Positions 24,726 to 33,168 of a stretch of 64,000 nt of DNA are shown in pieces. The DNA comes from Paroceanicella profunda (GTDB lineage: Bacteria; Pseudomonadota; Alphaproteobacteria; Rhodobacterales; Rhodobacteraceae): positions 3,626,501 to 3,690,500 of the forward strand of contig NZ_CP040818.1 of assembly GCF_005887635.2 (NCBI RefSeq), given 5' to 3'. The notes under the pieces were generated by a model. The model worked only from the letters and a program-made list of their open reading frames with translations. It was not told the origin of the DNA and made no database searches. A program made the position numbers and the translations under genes. Each line of letters opens with the position of its first letter. Within the stretch, counting starts at the first letter, position 1.

Positions 24726-25684
24726 GCCGCAGCCCTCCCTGCCGTCGAAGTTTGCCGATCAACATCGGTGCTGTCGTCGGGCAGATGAGCCAGCAGCCAA
24801 TCGGCCGCCTTGCTGGCCTGCGAGGCTGCACGCACGATGGCGCGAGAATCTTCGCGCATCACCTCCAGCCAGGAGCCGATATAATCGGCGTGGCGCACGG
24901 TCGGCACGATCCCGAGCGAGGCGCAACAAAACGCGCTCGAAATCTCGGCGATCAGTTCCTCGAAGGCGTATTTTTTTGTGCCGAAACCGCCCGAGAAATC
25001 CCGCCCCAACCGTGAGGCATGTCCTGTCGCGTGCCCCATCTCGTGCAGGGCGGTCCGGTGCCAGTTGATCGGCTCGAAATAGGCCTGCGGAGGTGGCACC
25101 TGAACATAATCGGGCGCGGGGACATAGAAGGCGCGGTTGCCGCCGATCCGGAAGTCGATACCAGTCGCGGCGATCAGTTCCTCGACCCGCGGCTCGATCA
25201 GCCCGGGCGGCGGTGGCGGTGCCTCGACGGCGATGTCGTCGGGTAAACCCTCGCATTGCGCCGCGTTGAACACGGTAAAGCGCTTCAGGAACGGGATGCT
25301 GTTGGCGTCTTCCTCGGCCTCCCGGGCGCGGCGCTTCTCGTCTTCAGGCGTGAAACGGTCGGCATAGACGACGGTCGTGCCCCGCTCGCCCTTGCGGACA
25401 TTGCCTCCGAGTGACAGTGCCTGTCGAAACGTCAGCCAGTGCTGGGTTGGATAGCCCTGCTGGATCACGGCGCCCCAGAGGATCAGGACATTGATCCCGG
25501 AATATTGCCGACCCGTGCTGGCGTTGCGCGGCATGGCGAGCGGCGCCTGCACCGCCGCCGTCCCCCAGGGCTGGACCCAGGGCAGCCGGCCGTCCTCCAG
25601 CTCGGCGATGATCTTGTCGGTGATGTCGTCATAAAAGTTGGTGCGCGGGCCGCTTTTGCAGGCCGCGTGATGCTCACTGGTCAT
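24722..25684 (-). CDS. ardC: ArdC-type antirestriction protein
   Basis: A 320-aa protein. The N-terminal ssDNA-binding DUF1738 part shows LPWVQPWGTAAV and YSGINVLILW. The C-terminal zincin-like part has the HEMGHATGH metal motif and a downstream FEELIAEISSAF with the third ligand. ArdC enters recipients or coats ssDNA to blunt restriction of incoming DNA. ATG at 25684 follows GGAG at the foot of leader copy D. It is the last backbone gene before the plus-strand cargo. Confidence 0.93.
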   Translation of the reverse strand: MTSEHHAACKSGPRTNFYDDITDKIIAELEDGRLPWVQPWGTAAVQAPLAMPRNASTGRQYSGINVLILWGAVIQQGYPTQHWLTFRQALSLGGNVRKGERGTTVVYADRFTPEDEKRRAREAEEDANSIPFLKRFTVFNAAQCEGLPDDIAVEAPPPPPGLIEPRVEELIAATGIDFRIGGNRAFYVPAPDYVQVPPPQAYFEPINWHRTALHEMGHATGHASRLGRDFSGGFGTKKYAFEELIAEISSAFCCASLGIVPTVRHADYIGSWLEVMREDSRAIVRAASQASKAADWLLAHLPDDSTDVDRQTSTAGRAAA

Positions 25685-25698
25685 CGGGATGATCTCCG

Positions 25699-25740
25699 CG
25701 ACGGGCGCCGGAGGCCTCTCCTCCAGCCCTCAACCCGTCA
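25699..25740 (-). repeat. Leader inverted-repeat family, copy D (ardC)
   Basis: A 42-base unit. GACGGG (25700-25705) pairs with CCCGTC (25734-25739); inside, GGAGG (25709-25713) pairs with CCTCC (25720-25724 region) around a short pyrimidine loop. As in copies B and C, the structure on the transcript abuts GGAG and the ATG lies about 9 bases on. The rest of 25741-25960 has no gene. Confidence 0.7.
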
Positions 25741-25960
25741 CGGAAGAACCCGCCCGCACTTTCACTCTCAGGGGGCGTTGCGGGGTCTCCCCGCTGATGG
25801 GGGTGCGTCGGCAACGCCAGTGCCGACCAGGGGGAAGGCTTTCCCCTCCCGGCTGTTCACCGAGGACATTAAAGACTAGGACTGGATGTCTCTAGACGTC
25901 GTGGAAGCAGACTTGAAACGCTCAATCGGCGCCCCCCAATTGAGTTGACGGAACGAAGTT

Positions 25961-27355
25961 TTGAGAGCGCTACCGCAATGGGAATTCAGCATCTATGCGC
26001 TGTCCCTTCCCAAGGGGCATGGGTTCGGAAACCGGCCCCCTGTCGGCGCATGGCTCAGCGAAGACGGTCTCTCATGTGGCATTCTCAGGCACGATCTGAA
26101 CGATCGCTCCTATGGGGTGCTGGTCATGCGGCGGCGAACCGACCAAGTCTGGACGGTGACGGCCGAGCGGGAAGGCTATGCCGCTGAAAAAGAAGCCCTC
26201 GCCCAGTTGCCACCTCTCCTGAAAGACGGCGAGCCTCCGGAACCTGTTCCACCCGGCGTCATGCAGCGGCCCGCGCTCTATGATCTGGAAGGGAGGACGG
26301 CGAGCGAAGTGTTCGCGACGTTGACGCTGCCGTCCCATCGCCCCGCGGCATGGACGCTCAACCAGCTCTATCTCGCGCTTCCAAAGCCAGATCGAAACTG
26401 GGCAGGAGATTGCCAGACGCACAACTTTCACACGCGGTTGTGGGAGGCGCAGCTGCTGGCGACGTTTCGCGAGCAGGGATTGCTCGTGACCCAACCATAT
26501 GAGTCCCCGGATTTCCGCATCGAGAACAGGCTTGGCGGTTCGGCATGGGTGGAAGCCGTAACGGCCAATCCCGCAGATCCTTGCAACCATGTGAACGCGC
26601 CGCCGAGCGCCTTGCCAGCCGACCGGGAAGAGGCATTTTTCGGCACCGGAGCTTTGCGCTTTGCCAAAACGATCGGCAACAAGCTTGCTCGCAACTATGA
26701 TCAGTTGCCGCATGTACAGGGACAGCCCCTCGCCCTGGCGATTGCGGACTTTCAGGCACCGGCATCGATGATCTGGAGCCGGGAAGGACTGATCGGATAT
26801 CTCTATGGCGAGGGCGCAGAAGAGGTTGAAATCGACGGGCGCATGCATGCGCGCCCGACGAAGGCATCCCACCTCAAGGGAAAGGCCAGATTTCCCGCCG
26901 GCCTGTTTGCCGATGCGGGCCATGCCGAGCTCTCCGCAGTTATCTTTTCGAACGCGTGTTCGATGGCCAAGCTCAACCGCGTTGCGGTATCGGGTCAGGG
27001 CGCACCGAGTGGATTGCGATACACTCGGATTGGCAACTTCTTCGACAGGACGCCGGGCGCTCTCAAGGGCATCCCTTTCTGCCTGGATGTGACCAGCGAT
27101 GAATATCGCAACCTTTGGCCGATCGGGAGTGAGCCGTGGTCGGCTGAAATCGAGGTCTTTCACAATCCGTTCGCGCACCATCCCTTGCCATTTGAACTTC
27201 TGCCGGAGGCAACACACTGGTTCGACCAGGACGGTGAGACGGTGTGTCGGAGTTTCTACGAAACCTCGATCCTTTGGTCCCAGACACTGATCCAAAACGA
27301 CACGGATCCACCGCCGACCCTGGAGCAACTGATGTCGAAGGGTCAAAAGGCGTGA
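25961..27355 (+). CDS. Unrecognised 464-aa protein, possible PD-(D/E)XK-like core
   Basis: A soluble plus-strand protein reading out from the back of ArdC. The likely start is TTG at 25961; an in-frame stop lies at 25946, and a weak GGAA precedes. Residues about 165-205 read FREQGLLVTQPYESPDFRIEN and then GGSAWVEAVTANP: a buried strand, PDF, and a strand with Glu, like the core of PD-(D/E)XK nucleases except that the Lys position is Val. C-terminal YRNLWPIGSEPW and HNPFAHHPLP look conserved. Location beside ardC in a defence-type island suggests restriction or anti-phage function; this is inference only. Confidence 0.55.
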   Translation: MRALPQWEFSIYALSLPKGHGFGNRPPVGAWLSEDGLSCGILRHDLNDRSYGVLVMRRRTDQVWTVTAEREGYAAEKEALAQLPPLLKDGEPPEPVPPGVMQRPALYDLEGRTASEVFATLTLPSHRPAAWTLNQLYLALPKPDRNWAGDCQTHNFHTRLWEAQLLATFREQGLLVTQPYESPDFRIENRLGGSAWVEAVTANPADPCNHVNAPPSALPADREEAFFGTGALRFAKTIGNKLARNYDQLPHVQGQPLALAIADFQAPASMIWSREGLIGYLYGEGAEEVEIDGRMHARPTKASHLKGKARFPAGLFADAGHAELSAVIFSNACSMAKLNRVAVSGQGAPSGLRYTRIGNFFDRTPGALKGIPFCLDVTSDEYRNLWPIGSEPWSAEIEVFHNPFAHHPLPFELLPEATHWFDQDGETVCRSFYETSILWSQTLIQNDTDPPPTLEQLMSKGQKA

Positions 27356-27592
27356 AAGGCATCATGCCGAATGCACCGAAGGTACTCGCATTCGATCACC
27401 CGAGGATGCTTGCGACCCGAGGTACGCCTTATGCACGACCACCCAGGCACGGGTTCCCTACCCCTTTACACGCTTCAGATAATCTCCCCGATCCAACGCA
27501 CCCGTCCTATACGCGCGCCATGCTATCCGCGTCCCCACCAACCCGCTGCGCGCCCTTCTCCCAGCTATGCCATCGTGTTTCACTCCGGGATC

Positions 27593-27856
27593 ATGAACAC
27601 GGCGTTTCTCTTGATAGCAATGTATTCCGGGCGACCGATCATTCCCGCTGAGGATGTCGCTAGGGATTTTTTCGGTCTGAGTACCGACAAGTTCATCCGC
27701 AAAGTCTCGGCTGGTTCCATCGCCCTCCCTCTCGTCCGCATGGAAGCGTCGCAGAAATGCGCCAAAGGCGTCCATATCGACGATCTGGCCGAGTACCTGG
27801 ACAAGAGACGTGCTGCAGCCGTCAAGGAATGCCTGCAACTGCAGGGCCTTCGGTAA
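27593..27856 (+). CDS. PrtN-family (pyocin activator-like) small regulator
   Basis: An 87-aa protein, MNTAFLLIAMYSGRPIIPAED then VARDFFGLSTDKFIRKVSAG, PLVRME, and a HIDDLAEYLDKRRAAA C-terminus: the complete PrtN signature. PrtN activates pyocin genes in Pseudomonas; its relatives in alphaproteobacterial islands are uncharacterised DNA-binding proteins. ATG at 27593 follows GGGA; the longer frame from 27371 has no family match. Its C-terminal tail is repeated as a scrap at 28598-28672. Confidence 0.85.
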   Translation: MNTAFLLIAMYSGRPIIPAEDVARDFFGLSTDKFIRKVSAGSIALPLVRMEASQKCAKGVHIDDLAEYLDKRRAAAVKECLQLQGLR

Positions 27857-27944
27857 CCATGTTCCCCTATGAAAATCGCCGAAGGCCAGCCTGCTACCCA
27901 TGGCACGAAGCAACCACCCTCCTCACCTCGCCCGAAAGCACGGA

Positions 27945-27981
27945 TTGAGTTCTGTCAGAAATTGGCGTATATTTCTGACAG
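27945..27981 (+). promoter_or_regulatory. Promoter with 11-bp inverted repeat ahead of DUF6088
   Basis: TTGAGT at 27945-27950 and TATATT at 27968-27973 are spaced 17 bases, a good housekeeping promoter. Two perfect inverted arms, CTGTCAGAAAT (27952-27962) and ATTTCTGACAG (27971-27981), straddle the -10 box and end right before AGGAG. AbiEi-type antitoxins repress their own promoters by binding such repeats, so this is probably the DUF6088 autoregulatory operator. Confidence 0.8.
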
Positions 27982-27991
27982 GAGAACGATC

Positions 27992-28585
27992 ATGCAGCAC
28001 CTTGCAGAACAGATAATGACCCATGCAGAGGGACTTCCGGAAGGAGCGCCACTTGCCGCAAAGGGGCTGCTGCACCTCGGCAGCCGTGCCGGTGTGGATC
28101 AGGCCTTGTCGCGCCTTGCCGAGCGCGGCCAGTTGATCCGTGCCGGGCGCGGCGTTTACCTGCGACCGATCAAAAGCCGGTTTGGAACGCGCGCTCCGTC
28201 CGTGGAACAGGCCGTCGCGGCCCTCGCGGCGCAACGTGGCGAAGTCATCGTTCCAACCGGCGCCGCCGAAGCGAATGCGCTCGGGCTGACCACGCAAGTG
28301 CCTGTTCGCTCTGTGTACCTGACCTCGGGTCGCAGCCGCACGCTCTCCTTGGGCAAACAACTCGTGGAGCTGTGCCACGCCCCCCGATGGCAACTCGCCC
28401 TTGGGAAAAGGCCGGCAGGCAGTGCTGTTCGCGCCCTGGCCTGGCTCGGGCCGGAACAGGCAGAGACAGCTCTTAGATCGCTGAAGCAGAAACTGCCCGC
28501 AGCGGCGTTTGACGAATTGGTAACCGCAGCACCGCAGTTCCCGACCTGGCTTGCACGCAGTGTCGGGAAGGCGGCGCATGCCTGA
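27992..28585 (+). CDS. DUF6088 (AbiEi-like) antitoxin, orphan
   Basis: A 197-aa protein starting MQHLAEQIMTHAEGLPEGAP, with an N-terminal winged helix (LLHLGSRAGVDQALSRLAERGQLIRAGRGVYLRP pattern) and a C-terminal domain containing RSVYLTSGRSRTL and HAPRWQLALGKRPAG. DUF6088 is the antitoxin partner in AbiE-type systems and normally overlaps an AbiEii nucleotidyltransferase toxin. Here the overlapping ATG at 28578 opens a frame of only eight codons, so the toxin gene is absent. ATG at 27992 follows AGGAG. Confidence 0.83.
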   Translation: MQHLAEQIMTHAEGLPEGAPLAAKGLLHLGSRAGVDQALSRLAERGQLIRAGRGVYLRPIKSRFGTRAPSVEQAVAALAAQRGEVIVPTGAAEANALGLTTQVPVRSVYLTSGRSRTLSLGKQLVELCHAPRWQLALGKRPAGSAVRALAWLGPEQAETALRSLKQKLPAAAFDELVTAAPQFPTWLARSVGKAAHA

Positions 28586-28597
28586 GCCCTCTTGCAG

Positions 28598-28672
28598 GAC
28601 CTAGCAGACTATCTCGACAAGCGGCGCCAGGCAGCCCAAAAAGAACTATCTCAGATGGGCGGCTGGAGCTGA
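28598..28672 (+). pseudogene. C-terminal scrap of a second PrtN gene
   Basis: The plus strand encodes DLADYLDKRRQAAQKELSQM and GGWS, then a stop, matching the tail of the intact PrtN at 27593 (DLAEYLDKRRAAA) but with different codons and residues. There is no N-terminal half. It begins 12 bases after the DUF6088 stop, where the AbiEii toxin should be. A deletion between AbiEii and a downstream PrtN gene explains both facts. Confidence 0.75.
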
Positions 28673-28805
28673 GCGAAAACGCTCGACCATGGTGAAAAAC
28701 CTAGTCTTCGCCGGTCGGGTTACCCCTCCCCGGATGTTGAGTAACGACATGTCTACTCGACACAAATGCAGAGTCGGCCTAGCGTGAGGTGTCTGGGAGG
28801 GGCAA

Positions 28806-31085
28806 ATGCATCTCAAATCATTCCGCCTTAAAAACTACAGGCGGCTGCGCGACGTTCACATCGAATTTGCCCCGGACATTTCGATTTTTGTAGGGGCTAA
28901 CAACAGCGGCAAGACATCCGCCACCCAAGCTGTGCAAATGTTCCTTTCGGGACGAAAGGAACAATTCTCTCTATTCGACTTCAGCTCTAACGTCTGGAAG
29001 CACTTGAATGAGATAGGAGAGGGGTCACCCGCCGACGATGGGGAGGCAGCTCTACCAATTATCACGCTAGATCTTTGGTTCGAGGTCGCCGAAGACGATC
29101 TCTATTTGGTTTTGCCTATCTTGCCGAGTTCGGACTGGCAGGGAAAAGAGGTTGGCATTCGGATTGAGTTCGGCGCGGTTAATACGTCCGAAACGCTTAG
29201 GCGTTTTCGGGAGGCAAAGCAGAAAGCGGCTTCACAGTTAGAAGCCCTTGGAGACAATGCGGGCACCTACGTGCCTTGGCCGAAGAGCCTAACACACTTT
29301 CTTGAGGAACAGCTTAAAACGGAATATGAATTCCGTTACTTCGTTCTCGACCGCGCGCAATTCAGCGACGCATATGCTGAGCTAGACGCCAACTACGATC
29401 CCCAGACGATACCTACGGAGCCCGGCGGTGGAACAATCTTGCGATCCTTGGTCCGCGTGGATTACTTGCATGCGCAACGCCATCTTGCCGATCCCAACTC
29501 CAATACCTCTGGAGGGATGGGGCGCGCGGAACAATTGTCGCGTCGTCTAAGTCGTTTCTACGAGCGCAATCTCACTCAAAGGCCCGACGACCATGCTGCG
29601 TTGAAGGCGCTCTTCGATTCTGAGGAGAGTCTCAACAAGCATCTCATGGACGTGTTCAAACCAACGTTAGACCGCATCGCCAAGCTTGGCTATCCCGGCA
29701 TGCACAATCCGCAACTCGAGATTGCGTCAGGCCTAAATCCCGCGACCGTGATGAGCCAGGACGCGAAAGTTCACTATGTGCTCGGCGAAGACATGCCTTT
29801 GCGGCTTCCCGACAGCTACAATGGGCTGGGCCTCAAAAATCTCATCTACATGGTCGTCGAGATTCTCGACACTCAGGAAAAGTGGAAACTCGATGAGAGT
29901 CGGCCACCGTTGCACATCGTCTTTGTGGAGGAACCGGAAGCGCATCTTCACGCGCAGCTGCAACAGGTCTTCATCCGCAACGTGCTGGAGCTGTTGAAGG
30001 TTGAGGGCGAAGAACTGAGCGCCTTCCGATCGCAACTTATCGTCACGACGCACTCGCCGCACATCCTCTATGAAAGGGGATTCACGCCGATCCGCTATTT
30101 CCGCAGGCACATCACCGATGGTGAGCAGACAACGCAGGTACTCAACCTATCGACGTTCCAAGCAGGAGATGCGCCGAAAGACCGCGATTTCCTGCAACGC
30201 TACTTGAAACTCACTCACTGCGACTTGTTTTTCGCCGACGCAGCAATTTTGGTGGAAGGGAACGTGGAGCGGCTGTTGCTGCCACTTATGATCGAGAAGG
30301 TGGCGAAAGGGCTAAACGCTGCCTCTCTGTCGGTGCTGGAGGTCGGAGGAGCATTCGGCCACCGGTTTCGAGAGCTGATCCGATTTCTTGGCATCAGAAC
30401 GCTCGTCATTACCGATCTAGACAGTGTGGCTATCGTCGAAGCTCCGGCTGAGGAGGAAGAAGAGGACGAGAAGGAATTCGAGATTCCGGCTGAGGAGGAA
30501 GATGGCGAGCCGGTCAAAAAATACGGCAAAACCTGCGAGCCGCTTGAAGCGGACGCAGCCACGGCCAATCAAACGCTCATCCAGTGGCTTCCGAAGAAAA
30601 AAACTGTTGCGGATCTTCTCGCTGCAACGGACGAGGAAAAAACCGAAGACATTCCGTGCACCGACAATGCCAAGGTGCGCGTCGTTTACCAATCTGCGAT
30701 TGACGTCACTTGGGAGGGTGTCACCGAGTCAGTATGCGGCCGCACGCTAGAAGCAAGTTTTGGTCTGCAGAACGCGGAATGGTGCCAAGATGCGGATCGA
30801 AAACCACTGGGGCTCAAATTGCGCGGTCAGATCGCGACGCCGGCCGCCTTGGCCACGGGTCTCCACAAGCGCGTCATCGGACAATACTTCGACAAAACGA
30901 AGTTTGCGCTTGGCGTGCTTGCCCGCAAAGAAGAGCAATGGTCAGTGCCCCTCTACATCGAGCAGGGCCTTCAATGGCTGGAGAAGACCGTCGCCCTAGA
31001 CGTGAAGGAAGAGGTTCAAGCCGCAGCGGAGGCGATCGCTGCCGATACGATTGAGGCACCGCAAGATCCGGACCTGTCACAATGA
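28806..31085 (+). CDS. OLD-family ATPase-TOPRIM nuclease (GajA-like)
   Basis: A 759-aa protein. The ATPase domain has Walker A GANNSGKT (residues 30-37), LSNN-type NGLGLKNLIYM, Walker B IVFVEEPEAHLHAQ and the TTHSPHIL switch. The TOPRIM nuclease domain shows ILVEGNVERLLLP (Glu near 483) and VITDLDS (Asp pair near 537). An acidic Glu-run (residues about 543-562) interrupts the domain. Length exceeds the roughly 580 residues of GajA. It overlaps the UvrD gene by 4 bases. Strong GGGAGGGG precedes the ATG. Lower G+C than the backbone points to separate acquisition. Confidence 0.88.
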   Translation: MHLKSFRLKNYRRLRDVHIEFAPDISIFVGANNSGKTSATQAVQMFLSGRKEQFSLFDFSSNVWKHLNEIGEGSPADDGEAALPIITLDLWFEVAEDDLYLVLPILPSSDWQGKEVGIRIEFGAVNTSETLRRFREAKQKAASQLEALGDNAGTYVPWPKSLTHFLEEQLKTEYEFRYFVLDRAQFSDAYAELDANYDPQTIPTEPGGGTILRSLVRVDYLHAQRHLADPNSNTSGGMGRAEQLSRRLSRFYERNLTQRPDDHAALKALFDSEESLNKHLMDVFKPTLDRIAKLGYPGMHNPQLEIASGLNPATVMSQDAKVHYVLGEDMPLRLPDSYNGLGLKNLIYMVVEILDTQEKWKLDESRPPLHIVFVEEPEAHLHAQLQQVFIRNVLELLKVEGEELSAFRSQLIVTTHSPHILYERGFTPIRYFRRHITDGEQTTQVLNLSTFQAGDAPKDRDFLQRYLKLTHCDLFFADAAILVEGNVERLLLPLMIEKVAKGLNAASLSVLEVGGAFGHRFRELIRFLGIRTLVITDLDSVAIVEAPAEEEEEDEKEFEIPAEEEDGEPVKKYGKTCEPLEADAATANQTLIQWLPKKKTVADLLAATDEEKTEDIPCTDNAKVRVVYQSAIDVTWEGVTESVCGRTLEASFGLQNAEWCQDADRKPLGLKLRGQIATPAALATGLHKRVIGQYFDKTKFALGVLARKEEQWSVPLYIEQGLQWLEKTVALDVKEEVQAAAEAIAADTIEAPQDPDLSQ

Positions 31086-33004
31086 GCCGGCGTATAGACA
31101 AGCCGGACACTCCGGCCGACATCGAATTGAGGGAATGCCTGTCCGCTGCCGAGCGTCGCTCGTTCATAATGGTCGCTGGTGCGGGCTCGGGTAAAACCAC
31201 GTCGCTCATCAAGGCGCTGTCAGCGATCATCGATCTTCATGGTGAGGAGTTGAAACGCCGTCGACAGCGTGTCGCCTGTATCACCTACACCGAGATTGCG
31301 GCTGAAGAGATTTGGACCGATGTCGGCAATAATCCGATCGTCCACGTGTCTACGATCCATAGCTTCATGTGGATGCTGGTTCGTCCGTTTCAGAGCGACG
31401 TTCGAAAATGGGTGGCGGCTCGCATCCAGGAAAAGATCGGAGAACTTGAGGAGAAGATTGCGACCTACGGCCCGCGCGTTCAACAACGAACGAAGGACAA
31501 AGACCAACGCGACCTAGCACGCTACCAACAATCTCTGGAGCGTATCGATCTGGTAAAATCCTTCACATACGGGACCGGAAGCGACTATCCGAAAGGCATC
31601 CTTGGCCACGACGATGTGCTGCGGTGCGCGACGCAGTTCCTAGATCAGCGGCCTCTTTTCCGGTCGCTGTTGGCACAGCAGTTCCCCTTCGTATTCGTCG
31701 ATGAAAGCCAGGACACCACTGAGGGTGTGGTGACTGCGTTGAAGGAGGTTGCGGCTCAGTCGCAGGGTAAGTTTTGCCTCGGCTTTTTTGGTGACCCAAT
31801 GCAGCGCATTTATATGACGGGCGCCGGACCGATTGGAGCCGAGGACGGATGGGCAACGATCACCAAAGAAGAAAATTTCCGATGCCCAACAACCGTTTTG
31901 GCCGTCGCGAACGCAATTCGCCGCGACGATGACAAGCTAGAACAAACGAGAGGGCGGACTATCAAGACGCCCGACGGCGAAGAGATTCCTGTCGCAGGCA
32001 CGGCGCGAATGTTCATCTTGCCCGCCGACGAGCGGCGCGACCAGTACATCGCAAAAGTTCGGGCTTGGGTCGCGGATCAAAACTGCGACGAAACATGGCG
32101 AGACGGTTTTATCAAGCTTCTCGTCATCGTGCATCGAATGGCGGCAAGGCGGTTGGGCTTTGACGATCTTTATGTGGCAATGAATTCCAAAGCACCTAGT
32201 TCGTTCAAGGACGGCTTTCTTGACGCCACTGCATGGCCTCTCCGCGCATTTATGAGCCTAGCGCTACCGCTCGCCTCGGCGACGAATGAGGGACGCGAGT
32301 TCGACGCAATGTCCCTTCTACGGATGTTCTCGCCAAAGCTTTCAAAAGAAAATACGCCTAAAATAGGAATTCCGACTCTTCTCGCCGACCTTCGACATGC
32401 CGCTGCGAAACTGGCGGAGATGATGCAGCCGGGCTCAAAAGCAACAATTCGTGATGTGCTAGAACACATGCGTGACACGGGACTTATTGCCCTCGACCCA
32501 CGAGTCCTGAGCTATTTGGAGGGAGGCGTGCCTCCGCCTCCGCAGCAGGACGACAATCAAGCCGCTCAGGAAGACGATGAGGATGCGCCACTCGAAATGA
32601 GCGCAATGGATAGCTTCCTCGCATGCAAGGCGTCGGAATTTTGGGGGTACAAAGAATATGTCGAGGAACTGTCGCCTTTCTCCACGCAGCAGGGCATTAA
32701 GGGCGCTGAGTTCGACAGAGTGCTCGTGATTGCCGACGATGGCGAGAGTTCGCATTTCCAATTTTCTTACGACAAGTATTTTGGGATTAAAGAACTCTCA
32801 GACAACGACAAAAAGAACTTAGACGAAGGAAAAGAGACGCAGGTCGAACGGACGCGCCGTCTCTTCTATGTGTGCTGTACGCGCGCGATGGATGATCTCG
32901 TTGTCGTCCTCTTCGCAGATGATGTTGGGGCGGCCGAGCAAGCCGTCCGCGCGAAGAATCTGTTTCCTGCCGATCAGATTTTCACGGAGGCAGCCTTAGG
33001 CTAG
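31082..33004 (+). CDS. UvrD/Rep-family superfamily 1 helicase (GajB-like)
   Basis: A 640-aa helicase. Motif I is VAGAGSGKTTS (residues 32-42), motif Ia CITYTEIAAEE, motif II VFVDESQDTTEG (about 204), motif III GDPMQRIY, motif IV NFRCPTTV, and the C-terminal motifs KGAEFDRVLVI and RRLFYVCCTRAMDDLVV. Its ATG overlaps the OLD stop in ATGA, so the two proteins are made together. An OLD nuclease plus UvrD helicase is the composition of Gabija and of class 2 OLD systems that degrade phage DNA. It is larger than GajB (about 500). Confidence 0.9.
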   Translation: MSRRIDKPDTPADIELRECLSAAERRSFIMVAGAGSGKTTSLIKALSAIIDLHGEELKRRRQRVACITYTEIAAEEIWTDVGNNPIVHVSTIHSFMWMLVRPFQSDVRKWVAARIQEKIGELEEKIATYGPRVQQRTKDKDQRDLARYQQSLERIDLVKSFTYGTGSDYPKGILGHDDVLRCATQFLDQRPLFRSLLAQQFPFVFVDESQDTTEGVVTALKEVAAQSQGKFCLGFFGDPMQRIYMTGAGPIGAEDGWATITKEENFRCPTTVLAVANAIRRDDDKLEQTRGRTIKTPDGEEIPVAGTARMFILPADERRDQYIAKVRAWVADQNCDETWRDGFIKLLVIVHRMAARRLGFDDLYVAMNSKAPSSFKDGFLDATAWPLRAFMSLALPLASATNEGREFDAMSLLRMFSPKLSKENTPKIGIPTLLADLRHAAAKLAEMMQPGSKATIRDVLEHMRDTGLIALDPRVLSYLEGGVPPPPQQDDNQAAQEDDEDAPLEMSAMDSFLACKASEFWGYKEYVEELSPFSTQQGIKGAEFDRVLVIADDGESSHFQFSYDKYFGIKELSDNDKKNLDEGKETQVERTRRLFYVCCTRAMDDLVVVLFADDVGAAEQAVRAKNLFPADQIFTEAALG

Positions 33005-33118
33005 CGGTCACCGGTCGAACTGCTCGTCGACCGATAAGAGGCTGGCCTGCTGCAAAGCGCTGCCGGCACTTCAGGATTCCGCGCTCAAACTCGCTGGTGA
33101 TCTGCCAGGAAGATGTGG

Positions 33119-33155
33119 TTGACTTTTGTGTTTCACGAAGTTATTGTCTGAAACA
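33119..33155 (+). promoter_or_regulatory. Promoter and operator of the RES toxin operon
   Basis: TTGACT (33119-33124) and TATTGT (33142-33147) are spaced 17 bases, the best promoter match in the island. TGTTTCA (33129-33135) and TGAAACA (33149-33155) are 7-bp inverted arms centred on the -10 box, as expected for autorepression by the Xre antitoxin of this operon. Confidence 0.7.
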
Positions 33156-33168
33156 GAAAGGTCGCACC

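Noticed and set aside
26072..27346. 424-codon minus-strand open frame
   Set aside because: Fully antisense to the 464-aa gene; its composition is Arg/Cys-rich like other shadow frames. The plus frame has more protein-like composition, though neither has a known family.
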